From: Apiotrichum sp. Y4204
Lineage: Eukaryota > Basidiomycota > Tremellomycetes > Trichosporonales > Trichosporonaceae
Assembly: GCA_025531455.1 (NCBI GenBank)
Contig: JAMYHL010000002.1
Location: 186,001-250,000, forward strand
DNA length: 64,000 nt
Direction of reading: 5' to 3'
The notes beneath the pieces are model-generated. The model worked only from the letters and a program-made list of their open reading frames with translations, ran no database searches and was not told where the DNA came from. Of the stretch, positions 31,632-41,215 are shown piece by piece. Numbering within the stretch: the first letter of the stretch is position 1; the number at the start of each line of letters is the position of its first letter. The translations under genes were made by a program, and so were the position numbers.

Positions 31632-32277
31632 ATGATCCCCGCGCTCCTCTTAGCACCCACGGCCCACGCCCGCCCTCTCGCGCGCGACGTTCCGGGGCGG
31701 CGCCTCTCTGTCGGCACCCTCGTCGGTATAGTCGTGAGTGATGGCAATAAACGCAACATTACAGCCCGGCTGACATCTCACACCAGATCGGTATCGTACT
31801 CGCCATTACGCTCGCGGCCCTTCTAGCATGGTTCCTCGTCAGGCGCTACGTCGTGCGCCGGGACCGCAATGCCCGTATGTGAGTGCAAAGCGTGGTCCGC
31901 GGAACCTGCTACAAGCTAGGAGCTACCATACGAGCTCCAAGTTTCTCGAGTCGCGAAGCACAAGTCGTGGCACACCCAAAGTCGCAATTCGCGCAATTCG
32001 CATTACACTTCGCTGAAGTTCCAGAGCGGCAGAAAAGGCCGCAGCAGCGAACCCCGCCCGTCCCGCCCCAGGGACACCGACGCCTCCGTCTCCGCGCTCG
32101 ATCCTCCGCGTCGGGAGTCCCGGGAGCTCGCACGGCAGCTCGCCCGAGCGGCCCGGGCGGCAGCTGCCCCCCATTTCCCCGCCGTCGCCGCTCGCACCGC
32201 GCTCGCCACGCTTGCCGCGGTCGCCGCGCTCACCCCCACGTCCGGCGCGGAGGACCGACACCGAGGTCGTGTGGTAG
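31632..32277 (+). CDS. small single-pass membrane protein with Pro/Arg/Ser-rich tail
   Basis: Three-exon gene supported by splice signals and frame continuity: 31632-31733, 31787-31878 and 32025-32277, giving 148 residues (an alternative acceptor at 32018 would add two). The N-terminus MIPALLLAPTAHA could be a signal peptide. Residues 27-55 form one long hydrophobic segment (VGTLVGIV joined to IGIVLAITLAALLAWFLV), followed at once by the basic stop-transfer RRYVVRRDRNAR. The cytosolic tail of about 85 residues is rich in Pro, Arg and Ser with repeated SPR and PRSP motifs and many PxxP sequences, typical of SH3-domain ligands. It ends TDTEVVW. This arrangement (short lumenal part, one helix, PxxP tail) is common in fungal polarity or stress-sensing membrane proteins. 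No family is named. Codon composition of exon 3 is extremely GC-rich. Confidence 0.66.
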
Positions 32278-32842
32278 TCTGCCCGATAGGAGGTGGCCAG
32301 CTGGACTGGAACCCGTACGGGCGAGGTGGACAAAGCTTGGAAGCTGTGGGTGGCACTAGACTGTTGATAATCTTGTACGACATGTTCATTTGTTCTGCAT
32401 ATACACACTACAACACTGGTAGTTTGTGCACGACGCGGCGTCTAGACGTTCTGTATTCTGATTCGTATTTTGATTCTGTTCTGATTCTCTTCGCAAGGGT
32501 TGCTCTTCGCATCGGTAGACCTGATCGTACGCTCGCACTCGTGCTGTGCTCGTGCTCCTATCCGTGTTCGCCGGCCACGAGGGTCGCGTCGCTCATGCGC
32601 CATGGCCACTGGTTACATCTTGGACTTTGGCCTACTGGGATTAGGGGCGTACTCGGGGAAGCGGGTTGGTCTATGTGTAGGCTGGAGGGAAAAGGAGGTA
32701 GTGGCATCAGGATAGATGGCATCGGTGGACGTGTGACAACTCGCAAAGCGCGGTCGTGGAGAACCATCACGTCGGCTGGCTCTCTCGACGAGTAGACAGG
32801 ATGCAGAATGCAGAATGCAAAATGCAGCCGGAAAAGCAGCAC
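32278..32842. other. intergenic between convergent genes
   Basis: 565 bp separating the 3' ends of the membrane protein gene and the Ap4A phosphorylase-like gene. A short GCAGAATGCAnAATGCA repeat lies near 32801-32825. No gene recognised. Confidence 0.45.
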
Positions 32843-34289
32843 TTACAGCAGGTCCGTCGCGTCCGCGCCGCCCTGAAAGTTTGCCTCGTGCTGGACCGCG
32901 TCATCGGCATACTTGCGGTCAATGGCGCACGTGGCGAGAATGTCGATGATGCCGTTCGGCAGTTCGCGGGTGACCTCGTCGAGGTGCTTGTCCTCGGCCT
33001 CGGAGCGCACGAGCAACAGACCGGCGTAGCCCAGTGAGTTGAGCTCGAGGTTGCCGTGCCCGTGGCCGAGCGGGTATGACGGCTTGCACCGCGGGATGAG
33101 GTGGAGATGCTCGCTGAATTGTCAGTTTCTCTCCAGATTCAGTCAACTCACGAGGTCATGAGCAGGTTCCAGCCCTGCGAGCGCTCGCCGCCCGAGCGGC
33201 GGAGGGCATCGAATGCGAGGTCCAGGGAGCGCATGAGCGCGGGCGCGAGGTGGTCCGCCAGCTCGGTCAGGTCGTCCGCCGTCGGTGGGTACGGGAAGCG
33301 CGCGACGGGCGGCAGCGGGTGGACAATGTGGATGTACGGCAGCGTCGGGATAAGGATAGCACGGTCTGGGGTGTCAGCGCGGGTTGGGAAGGAACGCGTT
33401 GGGGACGATTGTCGCGATGAGGACTTTACGCCTCGGTACCGCCCCAATCGCATAGCGCTTCGCTTACCGTTCCGCTCAAACACCAGGTCGCGGCACCAGT
33501 CCTCGACGGGCACGGGGCCGTCGATGAACTGTACATGCCTCCATGGCTGGGACGCGCCTGCGCCCGGGCCGCCGTTGTAGAAGGCAAAGAGCGGGCGGTT
33601 GGCCCTGTGACCCGCCTGGAGGACCGAGTAGACGCGCGCGAGCTGCGCCGGCGTCGGCGGCAGCGTCTGCGGCTGCTCCACCACCGGACACATGAGGAAG
33701 TGTTCCGGGAGTACGGCAAACTTGTTCAGCTGGGTGTGAGCGAGTGAAACGTGTAGAGTCAGTCGGTAAAAGAGAAACCGATTACCGAGGAGCGGAGCGG
33801 AGCTGCTGGCGCGCTGGCACTAGACTCATTGCCTCTCCGAGATATACCCACCAGAACACTGAGCTTGTCCTCGCCGTCGACGCCGTCCATGCAGCCGACG
33901 TACAGGCCGGGAACGTACGGCGGGCGGAAGGGCGAGAACGCGGGCTTGCCGTCGTCCTTGGGCTTGTCATCCTTGGGCTTGTCGTCCTTGGGCTTGTCGT
34001 CCTTGGGCTTGGAGTGGATGGGGCCGGCGCCCGCCTCGGCCATCTTGGCGCCGAGGGCGGGGCAAATGGTGACTTTGAACTGTGTGTGAGTGAGGAGGGA
34101 AAAAAAAAAACTGGGCACCGGGCTATGCAGAGCCCTTATCTGTGGACGTACCGGATGCTGTCCCGGGACATCGCGCGTGGTCGAGTCAAAGTGGAAAAGA
34201 ACCTTGTCTTCCTTGGCCTTTGCGAATGCCTTGGGGAGGCGCGCGAGGATCTCGGCGGGGGAAACGGGGTCGACGGGATGCACACTCAT
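32843..34289 (-). CDS. diadenosine tetraphosphate phosphorylase / ATP adenylyltransferase (APA1/2 family)
   Basis: Cleaves Ap4A with phosphate to ATP and ADP. Minus-strand exons are 34289-34152, 34079-33852, 33729-33468, 33365-33152 and 33113-32843, giving 370 residues. Family landmarks are the N-terminal VLFHFDSTTRDVPG region, LNKFAVLPEHFLM (NKFxVxPxH), then FYNGGPGAGASQPWRHVQFI, and a C-terminal ATP-transferase domain with HLHLIPRC and NSLGYAGLLLV. The HIT-like catalytic motif HxHxQ of yeast Apa1/2 reads WRHVQ here: His187 and Gln189 are kept but the first His is Trp185. Between exon 2 landmarks there is a Lys/Asp repeat insertion, KPKDD four times. The start at 34289 has the better context (GCCATGAG); an in-frame ATG at 34349 would add a 20-residue leader (MSMLRPRHLLSHL) that might be mitochondrial. 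Confidence 0.88.
33955..34015 (-). repeat. 15-bp tandem repeat encoding KPKDD
   Basis: Four near-identical copies of a 15-bp unit inside exon 2 of the Ap4A phosphorylase-like gene, giving four KPKDD pentapeptides. It keeps the frame, so it changes only the length of a probable surface loop. Confidence 0.9.
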
Positions 34290-34859
34290 GGCTCGTTTTG
34301 CTAGTGTTGAGAGATGGGATAGGAGATGGCGAGGACGCAACATGGACATTGCGATGTAAACTGCGGCTATGACATCGGGTATAAGGGTGGGTCGTCGTGC
34401 AGGGCGCGCTGACGTGGGACAATTGTGGAGTGGGGATTCCGGTGGAGGTTCGGTTCTGACCGCGCAGGATTACTATAGTAGTGTTTCATCAACATCCCCC
34501 AGCCCCCCCTGTCATATTCTCCCACATCCTCCTAGTGGTAATGGTGCATGCTTGCTGTACATAAAGACCGAAGAATGCTGGTGGTATGGACACTACGGCT
34601 GTGCGTGTGTGGTGGGTAAAGCTGGCGATGAGGGCCAAAATGTGGCGGGCGTACGATAAAGAAACAACTATGGACAATTTCTCGTCTTCACTTCTCGTGG
34701 AACCTCAAACAATGGTCCTACGAATATTCCTAATGGGTCTTCTGGGTCCTCTTACGGTATCGATATCGAAATGAATGGGGGTGTAGTGTGGGAATCGAAT
34801 GGTTTCAATCTAATGAGCGGACACTTGCGGTCCCGAGTCCGCGGCAACAGGTTTATATT
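34290..34859. other. intergenic, no gene recognised
   Basis: 570 bp holding the Ap4A phosphorylase-like promoter (right of 34289) and the 3' flank of the PI4P 5-kinase (left of 34860). No repeats or coding signal. Confidence 0.45.
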
Positions 34860-37800
34860 CTAGTCGGTCTTGAGGTGGCCCACAATGGCCGGGCGGTTGT
34901 GGTCGCCGCAGTCGTAACACTCGGCGTCGTGGCGATCGCTCGCTTCCTCTTCTGTGGGCACGGTCGGAACCGCAATAGCGATGGTCTCAGTCACGGGTCC
35001 AGAAGGCGGAAGCGTCTCATCAATCACGGGCGCCGATGGCGGGAGGGACACATCGGCAATGCCATTCAGCTCCGGTTCGTCGTCCTCGGGTACGGTGATA
35101 GGTGACGAGGATAACACTGTGCCCTCGACAAACTGCGGGCGGGGCGGGGCAGTCGAGCTTTGAGACATCGTCTGATCAAGTTCGTGGCCCACCGGCGGAG
35201 CGTGTGCCTCTGTCGACTTTGTCGGCGAGCCGAGTCCAGGCGGACGCAGCGCAGGGTCGCCGCCACGCATGACGGACATGAGGAAATCAAGGAAGCGATG
35301 ACCGTATGTCACAGGGTCGACGCACGAGATTGTTTCGGGATTCTCGGTCATGCTCTTCCACGCGTGCTCGATACGCTTGGTGGTGTTGTACGGCGTGCAG
35401 ATGTCGATAACGCCGAGGTAGTAGATCATGTCCATCGGGTTGTTCTGCTCGTCCGTAGCGCGAATACCGCCCTCATCCTGGTAGAAGAGGAAGTGTTTGC
35501 GATCTGCGGAACCATCCTGGGGCAGCTGCGACTCGAGAAGACGTTTCGGATCAGCGCGGACAACTATACGGCGCATGTTGGAGGTGTGCGACTTGACGGC
35601 CGACGGTTTGCGGTGCAGCGGTGCAGTGTGCGGGTGGAATACCGCAAGAGTGTTCTCACGGAGGCAGTCGCGGTTTCCCCGCTCCATGTTGTGGATGCCC
35701 ACCAGCAGCGAATAGTCCATGACGCGAATGCGCTTGAGAAACTCCATGTCGCGCCGCAACTGCTCGGTGAGGAGCGCGCGCTTCTCCGGGCCAAGCTCGA
35801 GCGTGCGCCCTCGGTTGACCCAGTTCTTGTCCTTGAGCACCGCACGTGGGTTGTTCTTCGCCTTCTCCTCGGGATACTCCCGCCCCCACGCAGAACCCTT
35901 AAGGTCGTACGTCTCGTGGATATCGCGATGCGGCGGGAAGAGGTTGTTCATAATGACGAAATGAATCTTGCGTCCGCGCGGCATCTTGACACGGTGCAGG
36001 CCGTAGAACCGAGACAACAACGTGTGCGGGTTCGCCCGCACGTGGTCGTGGTAATCCTTGAGAATTGACCGCAAAAAGTTGTGCTCCGAGTGCGAAATGG
36101 TCTTGATGATAAACCGGTAGTCCCGCGAATAGTAAAAGAACGAGCCCGACTTGCCGGGAGAGCCTAGCTCGGACAGAATGTACTTTGCCGTGAGCGACAG
36201 CAGATAATCTGCTGGGTCGAGATGGAAGTGCTCGTCACGCAGCTCGCGGAACACCCATGGTGCATAGTCCTTGAACTTGAAGTCGTATCTTGCCGACGGG
36301 GTGAGCTCATTGCCGAGCATGTCGAAAGTGTATTTATGACGCGCAGTGTAATCCTCGTCCGTCAACGGCCGCTTAATCTTCGCCTGGCAACGCGAAACGG
36401 CGACACGAATGCCGGTCAGCATGTTGTACATGAGCACATAGTTGCGGTGCCCCTCGCCGACGAGGTTGCCAACCAGAACCTTGGCGTCGTCCGTCTCCTT
36501 GCGACGAACTGTTGTTGTGCGGCGTGTTGGTGAGGCTTCGGCCACAACTTCCACGACCTTGGTTGTTTCGGGCTCCGTCATGGTTAGCGAGTTCAGAAGG
36601 CTCATCTTCTTCTGCCGACGCTCCAGTCGCTCTCGCCTGAGGATTTCCGTTTGTGCCAAAATGTCAGCCGGCAAGCTGAAGCCGTCCAACGATTGCGACT
36701 GGGTTGGGACGTGGGCGGAAACAGACACCGTCTGCGTGAGGCTACGGCCAAGGAGCGGCTGCGTTGCGACTGATGGATTGGTGTTGCGGCGTTGAATGCG
36801 TGGTGGCGGAGTAAGGGCAGTGGAAGGCGGGAATGGGTTTTCAAATTGGGGCGATGTGACGGTGTGCGAGCGCTGCGTCTCAAAGCTCATTCGCACTTGC
36901 TGCGTGTCGATGCTTGTCCGCCCTTGCCCCTCGGCCACGGCCGTGTCAAGCTGCTGGACGACAACATCGCGGGTGCCTCCAGGTGAACTCGGCGGATCAC
37001 GTTGTGGAGCCAGACGCCCCGAGCGCACCATTGATAACGAGCCCGCACGGCTGCTTGACGTCGAGCCATTCGAGGTTCGGCGCGGTGCTTGCAGTCCGAG
37101 AAAGGGCGGTGCCGGAGCGTCCAACGACGGTACCTTGTGGAGGGGTTGCGGGACGCTCTTTGGGGACAACTCAGGGAAACCTGAGGATGGCAAGTTGAAT
37201 GTTGGCACAGGTTGAGGTTGGGGCGGTTGTGGGTGTGGTGGAGGGTCAAGGTGAGTGAGGGCGTGCGTGGATTCTCCCGCTTCGGTGACTGGCATGAGTT
37301 GCTGGCTTGCAGCCATACGAGCTTCAGTAGGGGACGGGAGAGGTGGGGCATCATGTGTCGGCTCCGCTATGGGGCTGTGGAAGACATCCTCGGACAAATC
37401 GTTGGTTGTTTCCGTAACGGCGACACTGGACGCGTCGTCGCCGACTCTGTCGTCATCGTCCGAAAGAGGAGGGCTCGGCGGAGGGCCTTGCATCATCGGG
37501 GAGCGCTGCCTCTCTGGCGTGGGAACGATCATGCGTGGGGGTTTGGCGTCTTTGGATGCAGAGTCCGCACGACGGAATACACTGGAGACCTTTTTCATGA
37601 TTCGTCGTGGTGCGGGAGAGTTCGGGAGAAGGTTGTTGTCAGCCGGGACCGTGGGGGGGGGCGCCGCGTGTGGTGGTGAAACAACCATGTTGTTCTTCGC
37701 TGCCACAGCTCCTGCATCTTCGTTGAGATTCACGATGGCGGTGTTTGCATTGCCATTTTGGTTCGCGAGCATCTTTTGGTGATGGTTGTGGTGGTGCTGA

Positions 37801-38546
37801 TTCCGGGGGTGGTGGTATGAGAGATCGTCGTCGTCGGCGTCGGTGTCCGAGTCGTCCTCATCCGACGTGTCCGAGTCTGCCTCGTCGTCTGTGACCGCCT
37901 CGCCCGATGCCAGCCGCGCAAGATGTGGGGGGAGGGGAGGGAGAGGGTCGTCGGAACCCGGGTGATGGATGAGATGATAAGGATTGACGCGGGGAGGGGA
38001 GGAAGAGACTGGAGGGAGTGTCAGAGTGTGCATCCACGAAAATGTGTGTGTGTGCGATAACAGTGTGAAGTGAATGTGAAGTGTGGGGGTAAATGAGCCG
38101 GAAAGGAGATGGGTTATTCTCTCCGGCGAGTCGAGAAAACTCGGCGGGCAGGTGAAAGACGACACAGCTAAAGGCAGAGCCAGCCGAGACAAAAGATGTG
38201 ATTGTCGATTTGTGGATGACGATTTGAATGAATGAAAGTGAGAGGATGAATGGGAATGGGAATGGATGGGGTGGAATGAAGGAGAAGAGTGAATGAATGC
38301 ACGGTGCACTCTGTACGTACGATTGTGGCCGCTGTGGCTGCTCGGGTTCGGGGATGCACCACCAACGCCGCCGCCGTAGTCGTTGTCGCTGCCTGCTCCT
38401 GCGCCTGCGCCTGAGTGTTGGCTGGGCACAGCTGCTCCTGACGCGTCTGGCGCTGGTGCTGGCGCTGCTGCAGGCCACTCGGGAGCGTGGTCACCAGACA
38501 CCCGTACCGCCGCCACTGGGACAGGCGCTGGGGCGTGCACCGCCAT
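34860..38546 (-). CDS. MSS4: phosphatidylinositol-4-phosphate 5-kinase (Mss4/Its3 type)
   Basis: Makes PI(4,5)P2 at the plasma membrane, controlling actin, endocytosis and wall integrity. The frame is open over 1228 residues. The N-terminal 600 residues are disordered (Pro, Ser, His and acidic DSDTSDEDDSDTDADDDD stretches). The PIPKc domain spans roughly residues 690-1093, with VLVGNLVGEGHRNYVLMYN, GKSGSFFYYSRDYRFIIKTI, MPRGRKIHFVIMNNLFP, ETYDLKGSAWGRE, IRVMDYSLLVGIHN and MIYYLGVIDICTPYN; each is a hallmark of type I PIP kinases. An acidic tail with CYDCGDHNRP ends the protein. The start is uncertain: 38546 gives MAVHAPAPVPV, while the same frame is open to an ATG at 38780. A candidate 312-bp in-frame intron (38320-38009) would shorten the protein by 104 residues (see findings). 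Confidence 0.93.
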   Translation of the reverse strand: MAVHAPAPVPVAAVRVSGDHAPEWPAAAPAPAPDASGAAVPSQHSGAGAGAGSDNDYGGGVGGASPNPSSHSGHNRTYRVHRAFIHSSPSFHPIHSHSHSSSHFHSFKSSSTNRQSHLLSRLALPLAVSSFTCPPSFLDSPERITHLLSGSFTPTLHIHFTLLSHTHTFSWMHTLTLPPVSSSPPRVNPYHLIHHPGSDDPLPPLPPHLARLASGEAVTDDEADSDTSDEDDSDTDADDDDLSYHHPRNQHHHNHHQKMLANQNGNANTAIVNLNEDAGAVAAKNNMVVSPPHAAPPPTVPADNNLLPNSPAPRRIMKKVSSVFRRADSASKDAKPPRMIVPTPERQRSPMMQGPPPSPPLSDDDDRVGDDASSVAVTETTNDLSEDVFHSPIAEPTHDAPPLPSPTEARMAASQQLMPVTEAGESTHALTHLDPPPHPQPPQPQPVPTFNLPSSGFPELSPKSVPQPLHKVPSLDAPAPPFLGLQAPRRTSNGSTSSSRAGSLSMVRSGRLAPQRDPPSSPGGTRDVVVQQLDTAVAEGQGRTSIDTQQVRMSFETQRSHTVTSPQFENPFPPSTALTPPPRIQRRNTNPSVATQPLLGRSLTQTVSVSAHVPTQSQSLDGFSLPADILAQTEILRRERLERRQKKMSLLNSLTMTEPETTKVVEVVAEASPTRRTTTVRRKETDDAKVLVGNLVGEGHRNYVLMYNMLTGIRVAVSRCQAKIKRPLTDEDYTARHKYTFDMLGNELTPSARYDFKFKDYAPWVFRELRDEHFHLDPADYLLSLTAKYILSELGSPGKSGSFFYYSRDYRFIIKTISHSEHNFLRSILKDYHDHVRANPHTLLSRFYGLHRVKMPRGRKIHFVIMNNLFPPHRDIHETYDLKGSAWGREYPEEKAKNNPRAVLKDKNWVNRGRTLELGPEKRALLTEQLRRDMEFLKRIRVMDYSLLVGIHNMERGNRDCLRENTLAVFHPHTAPLHRKPSAVKSHTSNMRRIVVRADPKRLLESQLPQDGSADRKHFLFYQDEGGIRATDEQNNPMDMIYYLGVIDICTPYNTTKRIEHAWKSMTENPETISCVDPVTYGHRFLDFLMSVMRGGDPALRPPGLGSPTKSTEAHAPPVGHELDQTMSQSSTAPPRPQFVEGTVLSSSPITVPEDDEPELNGIADVSLPPSAPVIDETLPPSGPVTETIAIAVPTVPTEEEASDRHDAECYDCGDHNRPAIVGHLKTD

Positions 38547-38870
38547 GTGTCGAGAGCTGGGCGCCGATGGGAGGGGGAGGATGACTGGCGGCGGCGACGG
38601 GGGACGGGGACGCGGGGACTGCGCGGGGTGTCGTGAGAGAGAGAGAGAGATTTGAGGGGATGTGATGGAGAAAGATGGAGATGCGAGTTTGCGAGATGCG
38701 AGATGCGAGCGAGTGGAGACGGTCCACAGGTCAGGGGAGAGTATAGGGAGAGTGGATGCTGCGGTTGGACAGTACACCATACACCACTACTGTATGCTGT
38801 ACGCTGATACACTACTGTAGTACTGTAGTACACAACACACTGGGTGCACAGGGAAAATTGAGTGGATTGT

Positions 38871-38905
38871 GATGGGATGGGATGGGATGGGATGGGATGG
38901 GATGG
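38871..38905 (+). repeat. (GATGG)7 microsatellite
   Basis: Seven perfect tandem copies of GATGG in the MSS4-IBA57 intergenic region. Confidence 0.93.
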
Positions 38906-39245
38906 GAGGGACAGGTGATGCAGAACCCGGCATGGGAGCAGAGGAAACTTGAGCTGCCAAGGCACACGAGCCCAACTCTATCGACCACGTTCTGGCCCAC
39001 AATCGCAATCCCCTCCTTTTGGGTGAGACATGCACTCCCAGCCCCCGCTCGGCCCCCGTTCCGCAGCACGAGGCCCTCTGTCCCCTAATCCATTTCGTAA
39101 TCAGAAGAGCCGTAAGGTAGTAATGGGGAGGTGAAGCAGGCTAATACGGATGGTAATAGAGGATGTCCCAGACCTCTCTTGCCTCCACTTGTGCTCCATC
39201 CACATTTGTGTCGTTGCTTCCTTTGTGATGCATCTGCTCCCACAC

Positions 39246-39270
39246 GATTGGATTGGATTGGATTGGATTC
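39246..39270 (+). repeat. (GATTG)5 microsatellite
   Basis: Five copies of GATTG, about 75 bp before the IBA57 start codon, within the probable leader. The last copy is imperfect. Confidence 0.85.
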
Positions 39271-39344
39271 CTGGGTTTGTTGATCCATTCACATCGTCCA
39301 GTCGGCATCGAAACTCACGCGACATTGCCTCATTCCCCACAGCC

Positions 39345-40804
39345 ATGATCCTCACACCACGCCTGCGGACAGGCAGCAGCGCAGTGGCGCTGGCGCGCCT
39401 CTCCTCGGTGCGTGCAGCGCGCGCCCTGTCGTCAACAGCACCGCGCCTGTCTTGCGCGCCGACAGAAACGGCCTTTCCGCCGCGCATCGCGCCACTCCCG
39501 TCGCGCTCAGTCCTCGAGGTATCTGGGCCGGACGCGCAAAAGTTTCTCAAGGGCCAGATGTGCAAGGACGTCGACTCGCTCGCGGGAGGCTACAGCGGGT
39601 TCTTGAATGCGAGCGTGGGTGACTAGCCTCCGCATCGTGCTGACCAATAGGGCCGTATCCTTCACACAGTCTTCTCGGTGCCGTCCAAGCCGAACACATA
39701 CCTGATATCGCACGAGAGCGGGCCAGACCACCCGGCCCCGCTGGAGAAGCTTCTCCCGCCGTTCCGCCTGCGCTCCAAGGTGCGCTTCAAGGACGTGAGC
39801 GCGGAGTGGGACGTGTGGGGCGCGTGGGGCCACGACGAGGCCGCGTACGGCGCGGGCGCAAAGACCCCGTCGTCGATCTGGCGGTATGGGAGTGGCGGCG
39901 CTTCGGAGCGCGTGTGGTCGTGGGACGACGGGGTTGCTCCCCTCGGCATCGCGGAGAGCGAGGTTGGGTGCTGGGACCTCCGCGCCGGATGGGGCCCGCA
40001 CGGCATGGGCCGCAAGCTGTATATCCCCAAAGGCGCGAAGCGTGAGTAGGATAGTGTTGTGCGGTTTCTAACTGCAGCGTCTCTTACCGCCACTCACGAC
40101 CTCGCGACGCCGGACGACTACACGCTCCACCGCATGTGTCTCGGTGTGCCGGAAGGCAGCCGCGAGATTGTGCCTGGGTCGTCGCTGCCGCTTGAGAGCG
40201 ATATGGACATCCATGGAGGAGGTGAGTAGCGGTGCAGCAAGCGGAGGCGCGGGTTGCCTACTGTGCCTCGCAGCTCTTACTGCTTCTGCCTCACTCTGAG
40301 TGTTCTCACTTCATCTCCTAACACACAGTCGACTTCCGCAAAGGCTGCTACCTCGGCCAGGAGCTAACGGTGCGGACGTACCACACCGGCGCTACACGCA
40401 AGCGCATCCTCCCGCTCCGCCTCTTCCCTCTGAACACGTCCACCCCGCTCTCGTCCATCCCGCTCGCGCCGCTCGAGGCGGGGCCGGCGCTCCCGCTCCC
40501 CTCGGAACCCATCGACATCCGGTTCACGCCGCCATCCTCCGCTGCCTCGAAGAAGGGCCCCTCGGCAGGCAAGCTCCTCTCGCTGCATCCGACGGCGTCG
40601 AGCGTCGGCCTCGGCCTTGTCCGCCTCGAGTTCTCGGAGCGCGTGTGGGCAGATTCGAGCGGCACCGTCGACTCGTGGGGCGCAAACGGCACCCTAACGG
40701 CCACGATTGACGGTGTGGAATGGGGCGTGTACGTCGGCCACGGCGAGGCCTATGCCGAGGCGCTGCGGCACATCCCCCCGCCCCCGCCGCCTGAGGAGGA
40801 GTAG
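39345..40804 (+). CDS. IBA57: mitochondrial Fe-S assembly factor Iba57 (Caf17-like)
   Basis: GcvT/YgfZ-fold protein that, with Isa1 and Isa2, matures mitochondrial [4Fe-4S] proteins such as aconitase and lipoate synthase. Exons are 39345-39614, 39651-40041, 40078-40221 and 40329-40804, giving 426 residues. The N-terminus is Arg/Ala/Ser-rich without early acids ([19 protein letters not shown]), a mitochondrial targeting peptide. The body shows [35 protein letters not shown] across the first junction, and the defining motif [17 protein letters not shown] from Lys273, with the conserved Cys275 and Gln279. The region 300-360 is longer and more Pro/Ser-rich than in yeast. Introns are 36, 36 and 107 bp. 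Assignment is secure. Confidence 0.95.
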
Positions 40805-41215
40805 GAACAGGAAGCGGAAAAGGAAGAAGAAGGAAAAGGCGTAATCGGCCACCCGTAGCATAGCATTGCGCGATTAGAGTGTATGCATCATCTCACCCAT
40901 CCGCACTTGAGCGTGCATCACAGGCCGTATCTCCCCAGTGTGCTCGTGCTCACGACGACTGGAGTTCCGGCGTCCAGCGCTTTCCCGATGCAAGCCGGTG
41001 CCTGTGCCTGGCAAAATGACGAGTCAGTCACCAGTCACGTGACAACAGTCTTGCCGGCGAATCGTGGAGATCACACGAGCTCCACGCTATGCGGGGTCCC
41101 ACAGCGACTGGAAACCCGTTTTCATCAGCGCTGCCTGCATGCCAGACGCTTCTCCTCGCACTTCTCAACAACAAACCCCACCCTTCGTACCATCCCGCCC
41201 ATATCCACGCACACC
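40805..41215. other. intergenic between same-strand genes
   Basis: 411 bp, presumed promoter of the TPR gene. An open frame runs into the TPR start in phase but its residues look non-coding. No motif recognised. Confidence 0.45.

Larger units (their letters stand above)
38547..39344. other. divergent intergenic region with short tandem repeats
   Basis: About 800 bp between MSS4 (leftward) and IBA57 (rightward). It holds two pentanucleotide microsatellites (separate entries). The MSS4 frame stays open to 38780, so part may be coding or leader. Confidence 0.5.
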
